A stretch of 64,000 bases of DNA, from contig JAFCMP010000224.1 in the NCBI GenBank assembly GCA_017506865.1, positions 1,053,654 to 1,117,653 of the forward strand, given 5' to 3'. Made by a program: the position numbers and the translations under genes. This document shows positions 33,260 to 42,439 of the stretch, piece after piece. The notes beneath the pieces are model-generated. The model was not told the DNA's origin. It did not search any database and worked only from the letters and a program-made list of their open reading frames with translations. The stretch comes from Tribonema minus (taxonomy: Eukaryota > Sar > Xanthophyceae > Tribonematales > Tribonemataceae). The first letter of the stretch is position 1; each line of letters begins with the position of its first letter.

Positions 33260-33900
33260 ATCGCCTGCAAAACAGCCATAGTGCCTTGAGACAGTCTGTT
33301 GCTTTCTGTCCCTCGATGACAGGTTATACACAAGAACAGGAGAACTACTGCAAATTTGTTCAGAAGTCGCTGGGTGAGAGCTGGAAGGCTTAGAGCTGTG
33401 AGCCTGCAAATTCGGTACAATGTAGGCGTACAATTCCTAGTTTGCCTTGCAAGGTGAACACGGTACTCATGTTCTCGAATCAGACAGCGAGGGGGGCCGT
33501 TTGTTAGCATAGGAAGCATGCAGAATTTGTAACCTTGGTACATGTGTTTATGATACTTGTCAACTGGTACTTCGAGTACATGATGTACACAACTGTGCCT
33601 CACGCTCAAACTTTGCAGAATGTCGGTCACCAGTAGCCATAAAAAGTGCTGCCTGATGAGCCTTGTGATGGTCATGTGAAAATCGTTGATGGAGGTCGCG
33701 TTTTGAACATAATACTGACTGTAGCAGCTCTGCTCCTCATAGCATGCCATTGTGTGGTGGCTCTGGCTACTGTGGTGACGATGATCTGTTTCGGTTGGTA
33801 GAAAATGTCTACAGGCCAGCTGCTGAGCAATTGGGCGTTGGAATGCGGGGCAAAATCCAACGCTGATGAGCACAAGGTGTAACTGTCGGTTTCAAGCTTT

Positions 33901-33969
33901 GGGGGCTGCACCAACCCGTCCTGCGCCAGCTGTGTGAAGGCGGCAGGAGGGGGGGCAACGAACCCCCCC
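33901..33969 (-). repeat. Split direct repeat B2
   Basis: About 69 bp starting GGGGGCTGCACCAACCCGTC, matching B1 (34280-34347) with one substitution and a one-base G-run difference. Confidence 0.9.
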
Positions 33970-34003
33970 AATGGGGGAAAGCGATTGTAGGGTGGGCGGG
34001 CGG

Positions 34004-34156
34004 ACGCAAACTGCTGCAAGTGCTGTCAGGTGCCGACGGTGCTCGCTGTCTTGCGGCAGCCAGTAGTGGTCTCGGCCACAAGCAGCGACACACCGTCTGG
34101 GGTCTGTGTTTGTGATCACTCGATTTCAGTCGATGTACATCGACCAAAATCGGTGA
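34004..34156 (-). repeat. Split direct repeat A2
   Basis: 153 bp, one mismatch to A1 (39696-39848). Contains the 16-bp perfect palindrome GTCGATGTACATCGAC at 34129-34144. Confidence 0.93.
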
Positions 34157-34279
34157 GATCACCGTTTTGGACCCCCCGGTGTGCGTGGGGTCATGCGTGC
34201 GCACAATGGCAATCGTGAGCAGCAGTCATGAGATGAGAGACACTGTCACACGGTGTTGGGGGTTGTCCTCCTCATCGTA

Positions 34280-34347
34280 GGGGGCTGCACCAACCCGTCC
34301 TGCGCCAGCTGTGTGAAGGCGGCAGGAGGGCGGGCAACGAACCCCCC
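34280..34347 (-). repeat. Split direct repeat B1
   Basis: Pairs with B2; lies between the recombinase stop codon and A2, as in PAT-type elements. Confidence 0.9.
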
Positions 34348-34443
34348 ACACGGAGGCCGTAGGACTCCAACCCCCCGCACGGAAGTCCGTGTTGGCGGTG
34401 TTGGCGTGTAGATGCGTGCGCACGCATTGTAGCGCCGGCGCCG

Positions 34444-35571
34444 TCAAGGCGGACGAGCCGCCGCTGCCGCTGCGGGCGGCACCACCCGGCTGCGCACGTC
34501 CCCTGCTTGCGCTAGTGCGTTAGTGATGCGTGCGAAGTCTGCGGCGCTGTCGCGGATGTAAACTTTGTACGCGTCGGACCGCCATCGCCCGGCAAGTTTG
34601 ATGAGGCGCTCTGGCACGCCCGCGTGTGCCAGCGTGGTCGCGGCGCCCACCCGCATCGAGTGCGTTCCCAACTGCGAAGTGACGCCGCCACGCCGCGCCA
34701 CCATGTTGCGTATCATGTATGTCGCCTCGCCGCGCGTAATTGCGCGCAGTTCTGTGGCTCCACGTGCCGTCGTAGTGACGATGGGGCAGTCGGGTGGCGC
34801 GTAAGGTGGCAGCGCCACAAGTAGGGCCGCTGCAACGCGGAGGGGGTCGAACGGTCCCCCGTCCGTTGGCGTGATCGTGAGCACAGCTCCGTGGCGGTAC
34901 TGGTCGGTCTTGCTGGCACGTATGGTGATGAACACGCGATCTGCACCACCGTTGAGCGCGTGCGCGGCCGATACCGCACGCGCGCCGAGTGCGAACCGTA
35001 CGTCGCAGGCGCGCACGCAGAAATCCGCGTGGACGCGTCCGCTATCGTAAGCCCAGAGCTCCGACGCGCGCAGCAGCAGGTGGAATGCGAGTAGTATGCC
35101 TCGCCATGTGGCGATACATGCCGGCCCGCCGGCGACAGCATCGGCGTGGCCAGCCACGATGTCGTCGCGGAATATGGGTGCGCGCCGCTCCGGCGCAGCG
35201 GTTCGCCGCCCGATGCCGCGCAGCACATCGGTGATGATTTTGTGCGGCTTAAGGTCCACCCCAGGTCCGTGCTCCGGAATGAGGTGGTGGTATCGTATAG
35301 CTGAGAGCTTCCCTTCGATGGTGCCCGCACTGTTACCGTGCTCATGGAAACAGTAAGCGGCGAAGTCGCGGAGGGCGCGGGCGTCGGCGGCAGTGTCGCT
35401 GCCGGTGAGATAGAGCGGTAGCCCTGCAAGTTGCCGCCACTCGGCCCAAAAACGCCAGGCTGAGTCGTAGTGTTTGCGGGTGCCTGCAGCCAGTGCTGTA
35501 GACTGCAGTTGCCGCGCAACATCCCGAACACGACGTCCGATATCTCCTGCGGTATGGCAAGGCGTTTCCAT
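34444..35571 (-). CDS. Tyrosine recombinase of the Kangaroo-like element, 375 aa
   Basis: N-terminal SAM-like/core-binding region (RKHYDSAWRFWAEW), then a catalytic domain. Box I is LLLRASELW (Arg). The Lys-bearing strand is ITIRASKTDQYRHG. HSMRVGAATTLAHAG supplies His-x-x-Arg, LAGRWRSDA follows, and YKVYIRD carries the Tyr nucleophile candidate. It would recombine the circular cDNA with the target. The ORF overlaps the end of the RNase H frame and ends in an Ala-rich tail just before B1. Length and motif order fit DIRS-order recombinases; the protein looks intact. Confidence 0.88.
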   Translation of the reverse strand: METPCHTAGDIGRRVRDVARQLQSTALAAGTRKHYDSAWRFWAEWRQLAGLPLYLTGSDTAADARALRDFAAYCFHEHGNSAGTIEGKLSAIRYHHLIPEHGPGVDLKPHKIITDVLRGIGRRTAAPERRAPIFRDDIVAGHADAVAGGPACIATWRGILLAFHLLLRASELWAYDSGRVHADFCVRACDVRFALGARAVSAAHALNGGADRVFITIRASKTDQYRHGAVLTITPTDGGPFDPLRVAAALLVALPPYAPPDCPIVTTTARGATELRAITRGEATYMIRNMVARRGGVTSQLGTHSMRVGAATTLAHAGVPERLIKLAGRWRSDAYKVYIRDSAADFARITNALAQAGDVRSRVVPPAAAAAARPP

Positions 35572-37959
35572 GCGGCCTGCAAGGCATTGGGACGCGAGGC
35601 GCGGTGGTGCGGGTCGTCAGCGTCTCCGCGCGACAGCCAATCCGCAACATCGTTGAGCACGCCGGCGACGTGTTGTGCGCAAAAGCTCATGGTGGTGGTG
35701 ACCTCAAGGACACCAAGCACTCGCATGAGCGTGCCTGCCGACTGCGCGCGTTTTGTTGTGCCGGCGCTGTCGATCCAGTCGACTGCCGATGTGTTGTCGC
35801 CGAGCAGCAGGGCGCACTCGTTGGCCGCTCCTGGCCGTGAGGAGCCGCCCGCGAGGACGAGCATGGCCCAGGCAATTCACCACCATGCCTGCAAGCTCAA
35901 GCTCGTTGACGTAGATGGCGTCTGCGCCGCGTGCGTTAAAGCGTGCATGTAGGTCAGCCGGCAGCCTCAGCTGCCACCATGCCCCGATTTCTGTGGAGAA
36001 ACCGCCTATGCCCCAGCGCGAGGCGTCCGAGACGAGGATGAGGTGCGGCGGCCGCTCGACGTGTGCGCACACCGGCGAGCTGAGGGGGGTGGTCATGAGC
36101 GTTACGTGCTGCACCAGCCAACGCCACCAATCCAAGTCGTCGTGGAAACCGGCGCTAAGCCGTACCTGCGTGTGCGGGGGTGCGCACCCACCGACCGCTG
36201 CGGCGTTAGCGCTATTGCAGGCGCTCTGCAAGCGCCACACGAAGTAGCGGCCAGGCCGTGCCACTGTCGCGAGCGAACGTAATGAGCCGATCAACGACCG
36301 AATGCCCCGCACAGTGGCAACGGTCCGTGTGCGCGGAAAGTCGTCGAACAGGGTCGCTGTGAGCTTCCGCTGCTTGTCTAGTGGCAGTGATAGCGTGAAG
36401 GCCACGGTGTCGACATGAACGCCGAGTATAGTGGCCTGCGTGGCCCAGTCCCCCATTTTGGATAAGCTGATGGGGCAGTCGCGCACGGTTGGCTCGTAGT
36501 CGCCAGAAAGGTGCAGGTGTGCGTCGACTAGGGTGGCTGAACAGTGCCGCAGCACGGCTGGCGCGCGCGTGTCCGCCATGATGCCGTCATCGACGTGGTA
36601 GTGTATGTCGTACGGCGAGTCAGCGCGCAGCACTAGGGGGGCCACGGCAGCATCCGGCGGGATGCGCGCGATGACTGCATCCGCTGGGGGCTCGCATACA
36701 CGCACATGCGCGTCGACAATGCCGCGCGCGGCCGAGGAGACCGGCGTAGCCGGTTGTGCCGCCCGCATGTACCACTGTAATGCCTGCGCGAAGACATCGA
36801 AGTACCCGGGCGATAGGCGCCAGCCGAAAACTGCGCGCAGCTCCAGCACCACGTATGTCAGCAGCCGGTATGCGAACAGCTTGGCGGCGCGTGGGGCGAG
36901 CTTGAGCAGGCGGAATGCCGACTGCACATCATCCGCGCGGATGTAAATGTGCCCGTCGGGGCACCCCAGGCGCAAGCGGTACAGGCGCAGGCAGAAACCA
37001 TCGAAGGCGCCGCCGTACTCGCACGCGGGACCAGCGTCAAAATCCGTGACTGCATTGACGGAGTCGCGCTCGCCAGCGGACCACGTGAGGTTGGTGATGC
37101 TGCGCCAGCCGCCGGTCTTCTTCGGTCGTAGGTAGACCGGAGACACGATGAGGCCGTCGAGAAGCATGCGCGCGTCCGCAGCCGGCAGTAAGATGCTGTG
37201 GCCCTTCCGCTCGTCGGCGGCCGCCATGCGCAGCAGCTCGCGCGCATGTTCTGTGGAGTGCGCGCGGCCGCAGTGTGCCCACCGGCGCTCGTCGAGGCTA
37301 GTGTCGCGGTCGTGCATGGGTGGCACAATGCCCGCTGTGGCGACCGCGAGCAGCACGCGTAGCTTGTCAACGGGGAAGTTGAGGCCGCCGGGCCCAAACA
37401 CGCGTGCTATGCGTGTCGCGTCGAGGTGCGGTGCTAGGTGCTCGCCGCCAACAGCCTGCACCACAGCCTCAACGTCGCCGCCGGCACCCTGTAACAGTGC
37501 CCCGTACTGCGCAGCAATCGAGCCTAGTCGTGATGCTTCGTTGTGCGGCGTTGTCGTTGCTCGCAGCGCGTACAACCGCCGCACTATCAGTGCGGTAGCC
37601 GCATCGGATGTGGAGCTGCGCGGGCGCATGTCGACCGCTGCATGCGACGCGCGTGCGCCTGACGGAGGCACGGAAAATGGCCGGATGAGGCGCAGCTCTA
37701 GATTGTGTTGTCGTGGTAATGACAAGTGTAGCGTGACGTGCAACCGCTGCGTAAATGCATGCATGGCATGGCAGTTATGTGTGTTAACATGTCTGACAGA
37801 CGTAGTTGACGCTCCGAAATACGAGTGCAAGCGTGGCAGCGACATGAGGAGGAGCCGGCACGGAGCATGTGCCACAGTGTGTGGCAGTGGCGCACAGGGC
37901 ACACCGACGCGTGAGCGAACAGCGTTGAGTAAGCACTGGTCGCGGCGTTGTAATGACAT
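35560..37959 (-). CDS. Reverse transcriptase/RNase H of the Kangaroo-like element, frameshifted in RNase H
   Basis: A 751-aa ORF (37959-35704); translation may really start at an internal Met near 37630 (MRPRSSTSD). The RT has SPVYLRPKKTGGWRSI, YIRADDVQSAFR (first catalytic Asp), a GWRLSPGYF block and IHYHVDDGIMAD (catalytic DD near residue 453, HVDD instead of YVDD). RNase H begins LVSDASRWGIGGFS and NELELAGMVV. It then leaves frame near 35870-35885. The continuation, LLLGDNTSAVDWIDSAG and HVAGVLNDVADWLSR, is open in the frame of 35864 and overlaps the recombinase ORF. A one-base indel in this copy, or a recoding event, is implied. Confidence 0.85.
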
Positions 37960-37989
37960 CGTGCATCAAAAGGCACTGCGTGTGCGTAG

Positions 37990-38160
37990 TAGAGCAATGG
38001 CCTCGGGCCCGAATTGCGTGCGTAGTATATGGCCTCGGGCCCGAAAGTAGCGAAGCGGCCTCGGGCCGAACACAGCGTGTGCATGTAGCAAAAAGGGCGT
38101 CGGGCCCAAAGTGCTCAAGGTAGCGAAGCGGCCTCGGGCCGAACGCAGCCCGCGAATGTA
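37990..38160. repeat. GGCCTCGGGCC-type repeats between ORF1 and ORF2
   Basis: Five occurrences of CGGGCC(C/G), several as GGCCTCGGGCCCGAA, which contains the perfect palindrome TCGGGCCCGA. They are spaced about 20-60 bp apart and separated by GTAGCGAAGCGG-like phrases. Confidence 0.8.
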
Positions 38161-38229
38161 GCATGAAAGCAGCACGCGAATGTGCTGGAGGGCCCATGTG
38201 TCATGGGGCGAAGGCAGGCAAGTCGTGCT

Positions 38230-39711
38230 CTACCCATTGGTGGCTGGCGCCGGCGCGGCCGCCGGCTGAGCCTGCGAGGCTGCAGCAGCCGCTGAGGCAA
38301 GCTCGTCGGGCCGGGTGCCGGGCGCAATGTGAATGAAATTGCAACGCACCGCATCACGGCGGCAAGGCACAAAGCCAGCGTAGTGGTTCCAGCAGCATCC
38401 GTGCGCGCTCAGTTGGTCGGTGATGGCCTTACCAAGTATGGTTTCCGCCTTGCTGCTGCGCGGGCCCGCCGCTGTTCCAGCCGTCGCTGCTCCAGCCGCC
38501 GCATTCGGTGTCGCATCCGCGCGTGCTGCTCCGCGGTCCGACCGTGTATTGTAGCGCCCGCCTCCGTCGCCGCCCGCGCCGCTGCGGTTGGCTGCCGCGG
38601 CCAGTGCCGGCGCCGGTGTGACGATCGCGCTGGCAGCGCGCCTGCTGTTGCGCATCTCCTCCAGCGCGGGCAGAAAGCGCAAGCGCGGTTGCTCCATGCG
38701 TGCGGCAGGCGCCCCCGCCATGCCCTGCGCCGCTGCCCACGAGAACACCGCATTGCGGTAGTCCACAAGTGCTTTGTGTACCGCCGCGACCGCCCCGCTG
38801 ATGATGCCGCTGACGGCTTCGGCGTTGATGACGCCGTTGGCGCAGCGCATGGATTCTGCAAAAATCATAGCGAAGTGTGCCAGCTGCCGCAGCTCGTCTA
38901 TCGCCTCGCGCCCGCGCTCGCCGCCGGCAGGGCCGGCAGTACCCAGTGCCAGCGCCGCGTCCGTGTTCCCAACAGGGATGCGCAGCGCGCCGTCGAGGAG
39001 TCGGTAGAGTATCAGCAGCGCCATCGCGAAGCGGCTTGGCGCGTCGCTGTCGGTGACGCTCCAGCGGGGCGTGCGGACCGTGGTCAGTGGGGTGCTGTGC
39101 GGGCCGCTGTAAACGAGGTTCGGCATCTGCGGCATGACGGCCAGGTCGTACAGCATCAGGCCGTTGCTGCTTCCGAGCATGAAGAACGCCAGCGCCCCCT
39201 GCTGCTGGATGGGGAGGGCCATGAGTGGCATGTCCCCGCCTACCGCCTCCGTTGCAGCGATGGCCGCCATGAAGAGCGTTTGCCCCTCAGGAGACATGAA
39301 GATGGAGACAAGGAGGACGTTGACTGATAAGCCGAACAGAATGGCCCAGCATGCCAGGCCGAGCTGTCTGCTCTGGTAGGTGTCCTGGCGGTTGCCGCTG
39401 GTAGGCTGGCCCGAGTAGCCGCCAAAGTATTGCTGTGGGAACTGGATTGGCTGCTGCTGCTGCTGTCCCCAAGCGCCTTGGTACATGTTGCCAAGTGGCG
39501 GTTGTGCCTGCTGTTGCTGCATCTGCAGCTGTGGCTGTGCTCCCCATTGCTGCTGCCCCATAGGGAGCGCCGGGGCCATGCCAGGCTGCCACTGGTATCC
39601 CTGGGGCTGCTGCTGCTGCCACGGCTGCTGCTGCCACGGCTGCTGCTGCCATGGCTGCTGCTGCTGCTGCCATGGCTGCTGCTGCTGCTGCTGCCACGCA
39701 AACTGCTGCAA
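38230..39711 (-). CDS. Gag-like ORF1 of the Kangaroo-like element, 493 aa
   Basis: The first ~115 residues are Gln/Trp/Pro repeats (PWQQQ units, from CTG/CAG-type runs at 39600-39700). A middle region has a hydrophobic segment (AILFGLSVNVLLVSIFM) and mostly alpha-helical sequence. Near residues 440-465 a Cys/His cluster (CCWNHYAGFVPC and CNFIH) resembles the CCCH-type fingers of DIRS-order Gag proteins. The start codon lies inside repeat A1, so A2 carries the same initial codons. Expected role: nucleic-acid binding and particle or RNP formation. Confidence 0.72.
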   Translation of the reverse strand: MQQFAWQQQQQQPWQQQQQPWQQQPWQQQPWQQQQPQGYQWQPGMAPALPMGQQQWGAQPQLQMQQQQAQPPLGNMYQGAWGQQQQQPIQFPQQYFGGYSGQPTSGNRQDTYQSRQLGLACWAILFGLSVNVLLVSIFMSPEGQTLFMAAIAATEAVGGDMPLMALPIQQQGALAFFMLGSSNGLMLYDLAVMPQMPNLVYSGPHSTPLTTVRTPRWSVTDSDAPSRFAMALLILYRLLDGALRIPVGNTDAALALGTAGPAGGERGREAIDELRQLAHFAMIFAESMRCANGVINAEAVSGIISGAVAAVHKALVDYRNAVFSWAAAQGMAGAPAARMEQPRLRFLPALEEMRNSRRAASAIVTPAPALAAAANRSGAGGDGGGRYNTRSDRGAARADATPNAAAGAATAGTAAGPRSSKAETILGKAITDQLSAHGCCWNHYAGFVPCRRDAVRCNFIHIAPGTRPDELASAAAAASQAQPAAAPAPATNG

Positions 39712-39848
39712 GTGCTGTCAGGTGCCGACGGTGCTCGCTGTCTTGCGGCAGCCAGTAGTGGACTCGGCCACAAGCAGCGACACACCGTCTGGGGTCTGTG
39801 TTTGTGATCACTCGATTTCAGTCGATGTACATCGACCAAAATCGGTGA
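39696..39848 (-). repeat. Split direct repeat A1
   Basis: 153-bp partner of A2 at the 5' end of the element, containing the same palindrome at 39821-39836. Confidence 0.93.
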
Positions 39849-40192
39849 TTTCTTTCTTTGTGCTGGCTTGCCCACTCTGAGGCAGCAGCAGCGCAATACA
39901 CCTGACTAGCACTAGAATGCTGCAGGTTTTCTGTTGTGTTCTTCTTAGGCAAGCCATCCTTTGGTGGCTCTACTTGCTCCTGGCTAGCAAGATCACATCA
40001 CTTGGTTCCGACACCTCGAGCGGATTTCGACTGTGCTGGTGGCACCAGCACATCCAAACAGTCATGGTCCCAGCAGGTCAGGAGCAGGATGATTGCGCCA
40101 GCTACGAGCTCGTTGATAGGCTTCCGAAGCCTGCTCCTAGTGGCGTTCGCGTCGCCAGGGAGCATCAACAGCAGGCGCAGCAGCAGGAGTGA

Positions 40193-41086
40193 GCTCCGTC
40201 AAGCACCAACTCTGCAAAAGCCGCAGACCCGCCTCTGGGTGGGAGCGCACCTGCGTATGGCGGCGTCGTAACAGCCTATGCGGACAGGCCGGCTGGCACA
40301 GAACTGGTCGGCACTGAGGCCAATGATTCCCCAGTCCAGGAATCAGCTGCTGTCAATCAGAGAGAGGCCTCTTGGCCTGCGTCCAACCCTTTGGCAGAGC
40401 TCATGGTAGACGAGCTGGCGCGGCGGGGGGATCCGCATGCAGCTCCATTCAGGCATGAACACAACCAAGCCCCATGCGCCACTGCTGCTCGAAAGGTAGC
40501 ACCTCCATCGGACATAGCATCAATCCCCACTGCACCGCGCGGTACTCGCGAACACGGCAGCGCCGCTATTTTTGAAGGGGGGAAAGGGGCAGCTACAGGC
40601 TGCAGACACAGCCGCAGCGCCGACGGAGCAGTACACAGAGCTGAGGACAGGCTTGCTGCATTGGAGGCAGCTCACATTCGCGCCCTGAACAGGTGTGACG
40701 GCGGTGAGGAGCGCGGTCAGCTCGCCGAACGCGAAATCGGCGACATCAGCCTGAGAGCCCAACTCCAGATGGCGGTGTACGGGACAGGTCGTCTCAAGTA
40801 CGAGCGCCACAGGCAGCTACCATACAGCAGCCATCCCTCACAGTCTGTGCAACGAGCGGATGCGACTTTGGCGCAGTCAGCAACAGCACTGCTACGGAGC
40901 AGTGCGCCGCAGCATGAGACACTGGCGCCGCCATGGCGCTATCTTTGGCGGAGACCCCGACTTGCATTAGCGTGTTTTGCGCAAACGCGGTTCCTTGGTA
41001 GCCCATGTGCTCGGAGGATGTCACCATCCCAGGAGGGGGAAGGGTTTGTTGCAGCCGCTGCAGATGGTTCCCTGGCATGCGCTTAA
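40193..41086 (+). CDS. Weak ORF, about 298 codons, unknown
   Basis: Open from 40193 to 41086, with the first Met at 40391. Composition is Ala/Arg/Gln-rich with a possible helix (AEDRLAALEAAHIRALNRC). The last third runs into a GC-rich degenerate repeat, so the C-terminus is probably not coding. There is no recognised domain. It could be an exon of a gene ending at 43.5 kb or a chance ORF. Confidence 0.2.
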   Translation, partial: APSSTNSAKAADPPLGGSAPAYGGVVTAYADRPAGTELVGTEANDSPVQESAAVNQREASWPASNPLAELMVDELARRGDPHAAPFRHEHNQAPCATAARKVAPPSDIASIPTAPRGTREHGSAAIFEGGKGAATGCRHSRSADGAVHRAEDRLAALEAAHIRALNRCDGGEERGQLAEREIGDISLRAQLQMAVYGTGRLKYERHRQLPYSSHPSQSVQRADATLAQSATALLRSSAPQHETLAPPWRYLWRRPRLALACFAQTRFLGSPCARRMSPSQEGEGFVAAAADGSLACA

Positions 41087-41460
41087 GACAGTTCCGCGCG
41101 CACTGCAGACGGTCCCATTCGCGCTGTGCGGACCGCGCCTTTGTGTGCACCGCACGTTTTCAGCGCAGCACATCGCGCAATACGGACGGTTCCGCATGCT
41201 CCGCACGTGCCGCGCATTTTCAGAGCAGCAGTTTGCGCACTGGCACTTCGGAGCGCGCCGCGACCTCAGTGCCTGCTTCGCGCATTTGCGCACGCTGCGG
41301 ACGGTTCCGCGCGTGTGGCGTGTACGGCAGCCGCGCATGCAATTCTTCAGCGCAGCACTTGGCGCACTGTAGGTGGTTCTGCGGACGGTTTCGCACGCAC
41401 CGCTCAGCTTGCCATGCATTCTCAGTGCAGCACTTCGCGCACTGGCGTGGTGCTACGGCG
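41070..41460. repeat. GC-rich degenerate repeats
   Basis: Phrases such as CGGACGGTTCCGC, CAGCGCAGCAC-TCGCGCA and GCGCACTGG recur four to six times at irregular 60-90-bp spacing. ORFs across it in several frames are low-complexity. Confidence 0.65.
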
Positions 41461-41489
41461 GATCCATTGCTGCCTACTATAGAGATCTG

Positions 41490-42430
41490 ACCTCGATCTA
41501 CCAGTAGCCCAGGCCAAACCGCTTAAGGCCGGGCTGCTCCCGGCCACGACCGCCAGCCGCACTCCGACTACGCGCCCCAGCGCTCAGCGCCCCACTCTCT
41601 GCGTTGGCCGTGTTGGCCTGACGCTACTCTGTGTATGTTGGCCGCATCGGCCTGACGCTACTCTTATATCCGTACACCGTATAATTTTAACGTATATGCG
41701 TATATATCGGCGTATATCCGTATATGAGGACGTACAAGGGGCGCTAAAAGGCCATGAACATGCAGCTGAATATGGCAGGTGACTAAGTATACCATATCAC
41801 AATGATTGCTCTGATCATCAACAGCGACCAGCCATACACAAAGTCACGCATGTGTACAACATCATGAACACAGTCACATGCACTGCCACCGATGCAGAAC
41901 TGATCGTGCTTGCACCTACGCACTCAGCAATAGCTTGCATGTTCAAGAGATAAGTGTCGTTCAGCGCAATGTGCCTGACAAGGTTGTGTGCAGTAAAAGC
42001 TCGTGATATATGAGCACATCAAGCGCACTGTAGTCTACCATATACACGGTTCAATCTCTAGACATATGAGCATCTGACAGTCTAAGTTCAGCGCTTTGTA
42101 CAGCATGACTCTCATTGTATCATATGTGCGACCGTACAAGCTTTGCAGCGCTGCTGTCATAGTATAACATTGCAGGATGTACACCCTTTTGATACATGAT
42201 CATCTGCCCCTGTAACGCTGGCTTGTGACACAATGATACCACCACAGCCTACCAGACTGACCTTTGCGTGCATCAGATGCACCTGAACTGTAGTACTGTA
42301 CTAGACGCGCTTTGCAGTGTTGCACATGCCGTGAGTATTAATAGCACCAGAGTATCATGCGGCCTGCAGGCACAGTGACAAAATGTACCTTACAGCATAA
42401 AATGATTACACAAGCCAAACGAACCCACCT
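41490..42430. other. Non-coding, AT-richer stretch
   Basis: Two GTTGGCC-x-CCTGACGCTACTCT repeats near 41605 and 41640, followed by a CGTATAT-rich segment at 41670-41740. The rest has no supported gene and may be an intron of the 42.4-kb gene. Confidence 0.5.
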
Positions 42431-42439
42431 CCTATTGTG

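Larger units (their letters stand above)
33901..39848 (-). mobile_element. Kangaroo/PAT-like tyrosine-recombinase retrotransposon
   Basis: 5.9-kb element read on the minus strand: A1 (39848-39696), gag-like ORF, RT/RNase H ORF, tyrosine recombinase ORF, B1 (34347-34280), A2 (34156-34004), B2 (33969-33901). This A1-ORFs-B1-A2-B2 split-direct-repeat plan is diagnostic of PAT/Kangaroo/Ngaro-type DIRS-order elements. These integrate through a circular DNA intermediate with their own tyrosine recombinase and leave no target duplication. A1 and A2 differ at one position in 153, so the copy is young. The RNase H frameshift is the only clear defect. Confidence 0.9.

Noticed and set aside
37148-38050. 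300-aa plus-strand ORF across the RT gene
   Set aside because: Arg/Ser/Cys-rich antisense shadow of the RT frame.
38329-39327. 332-aa plus-strand ORF across the Kangaroo-like gag
   Set aside because: Arg/Ala-rich antisense shadow of ORF1.
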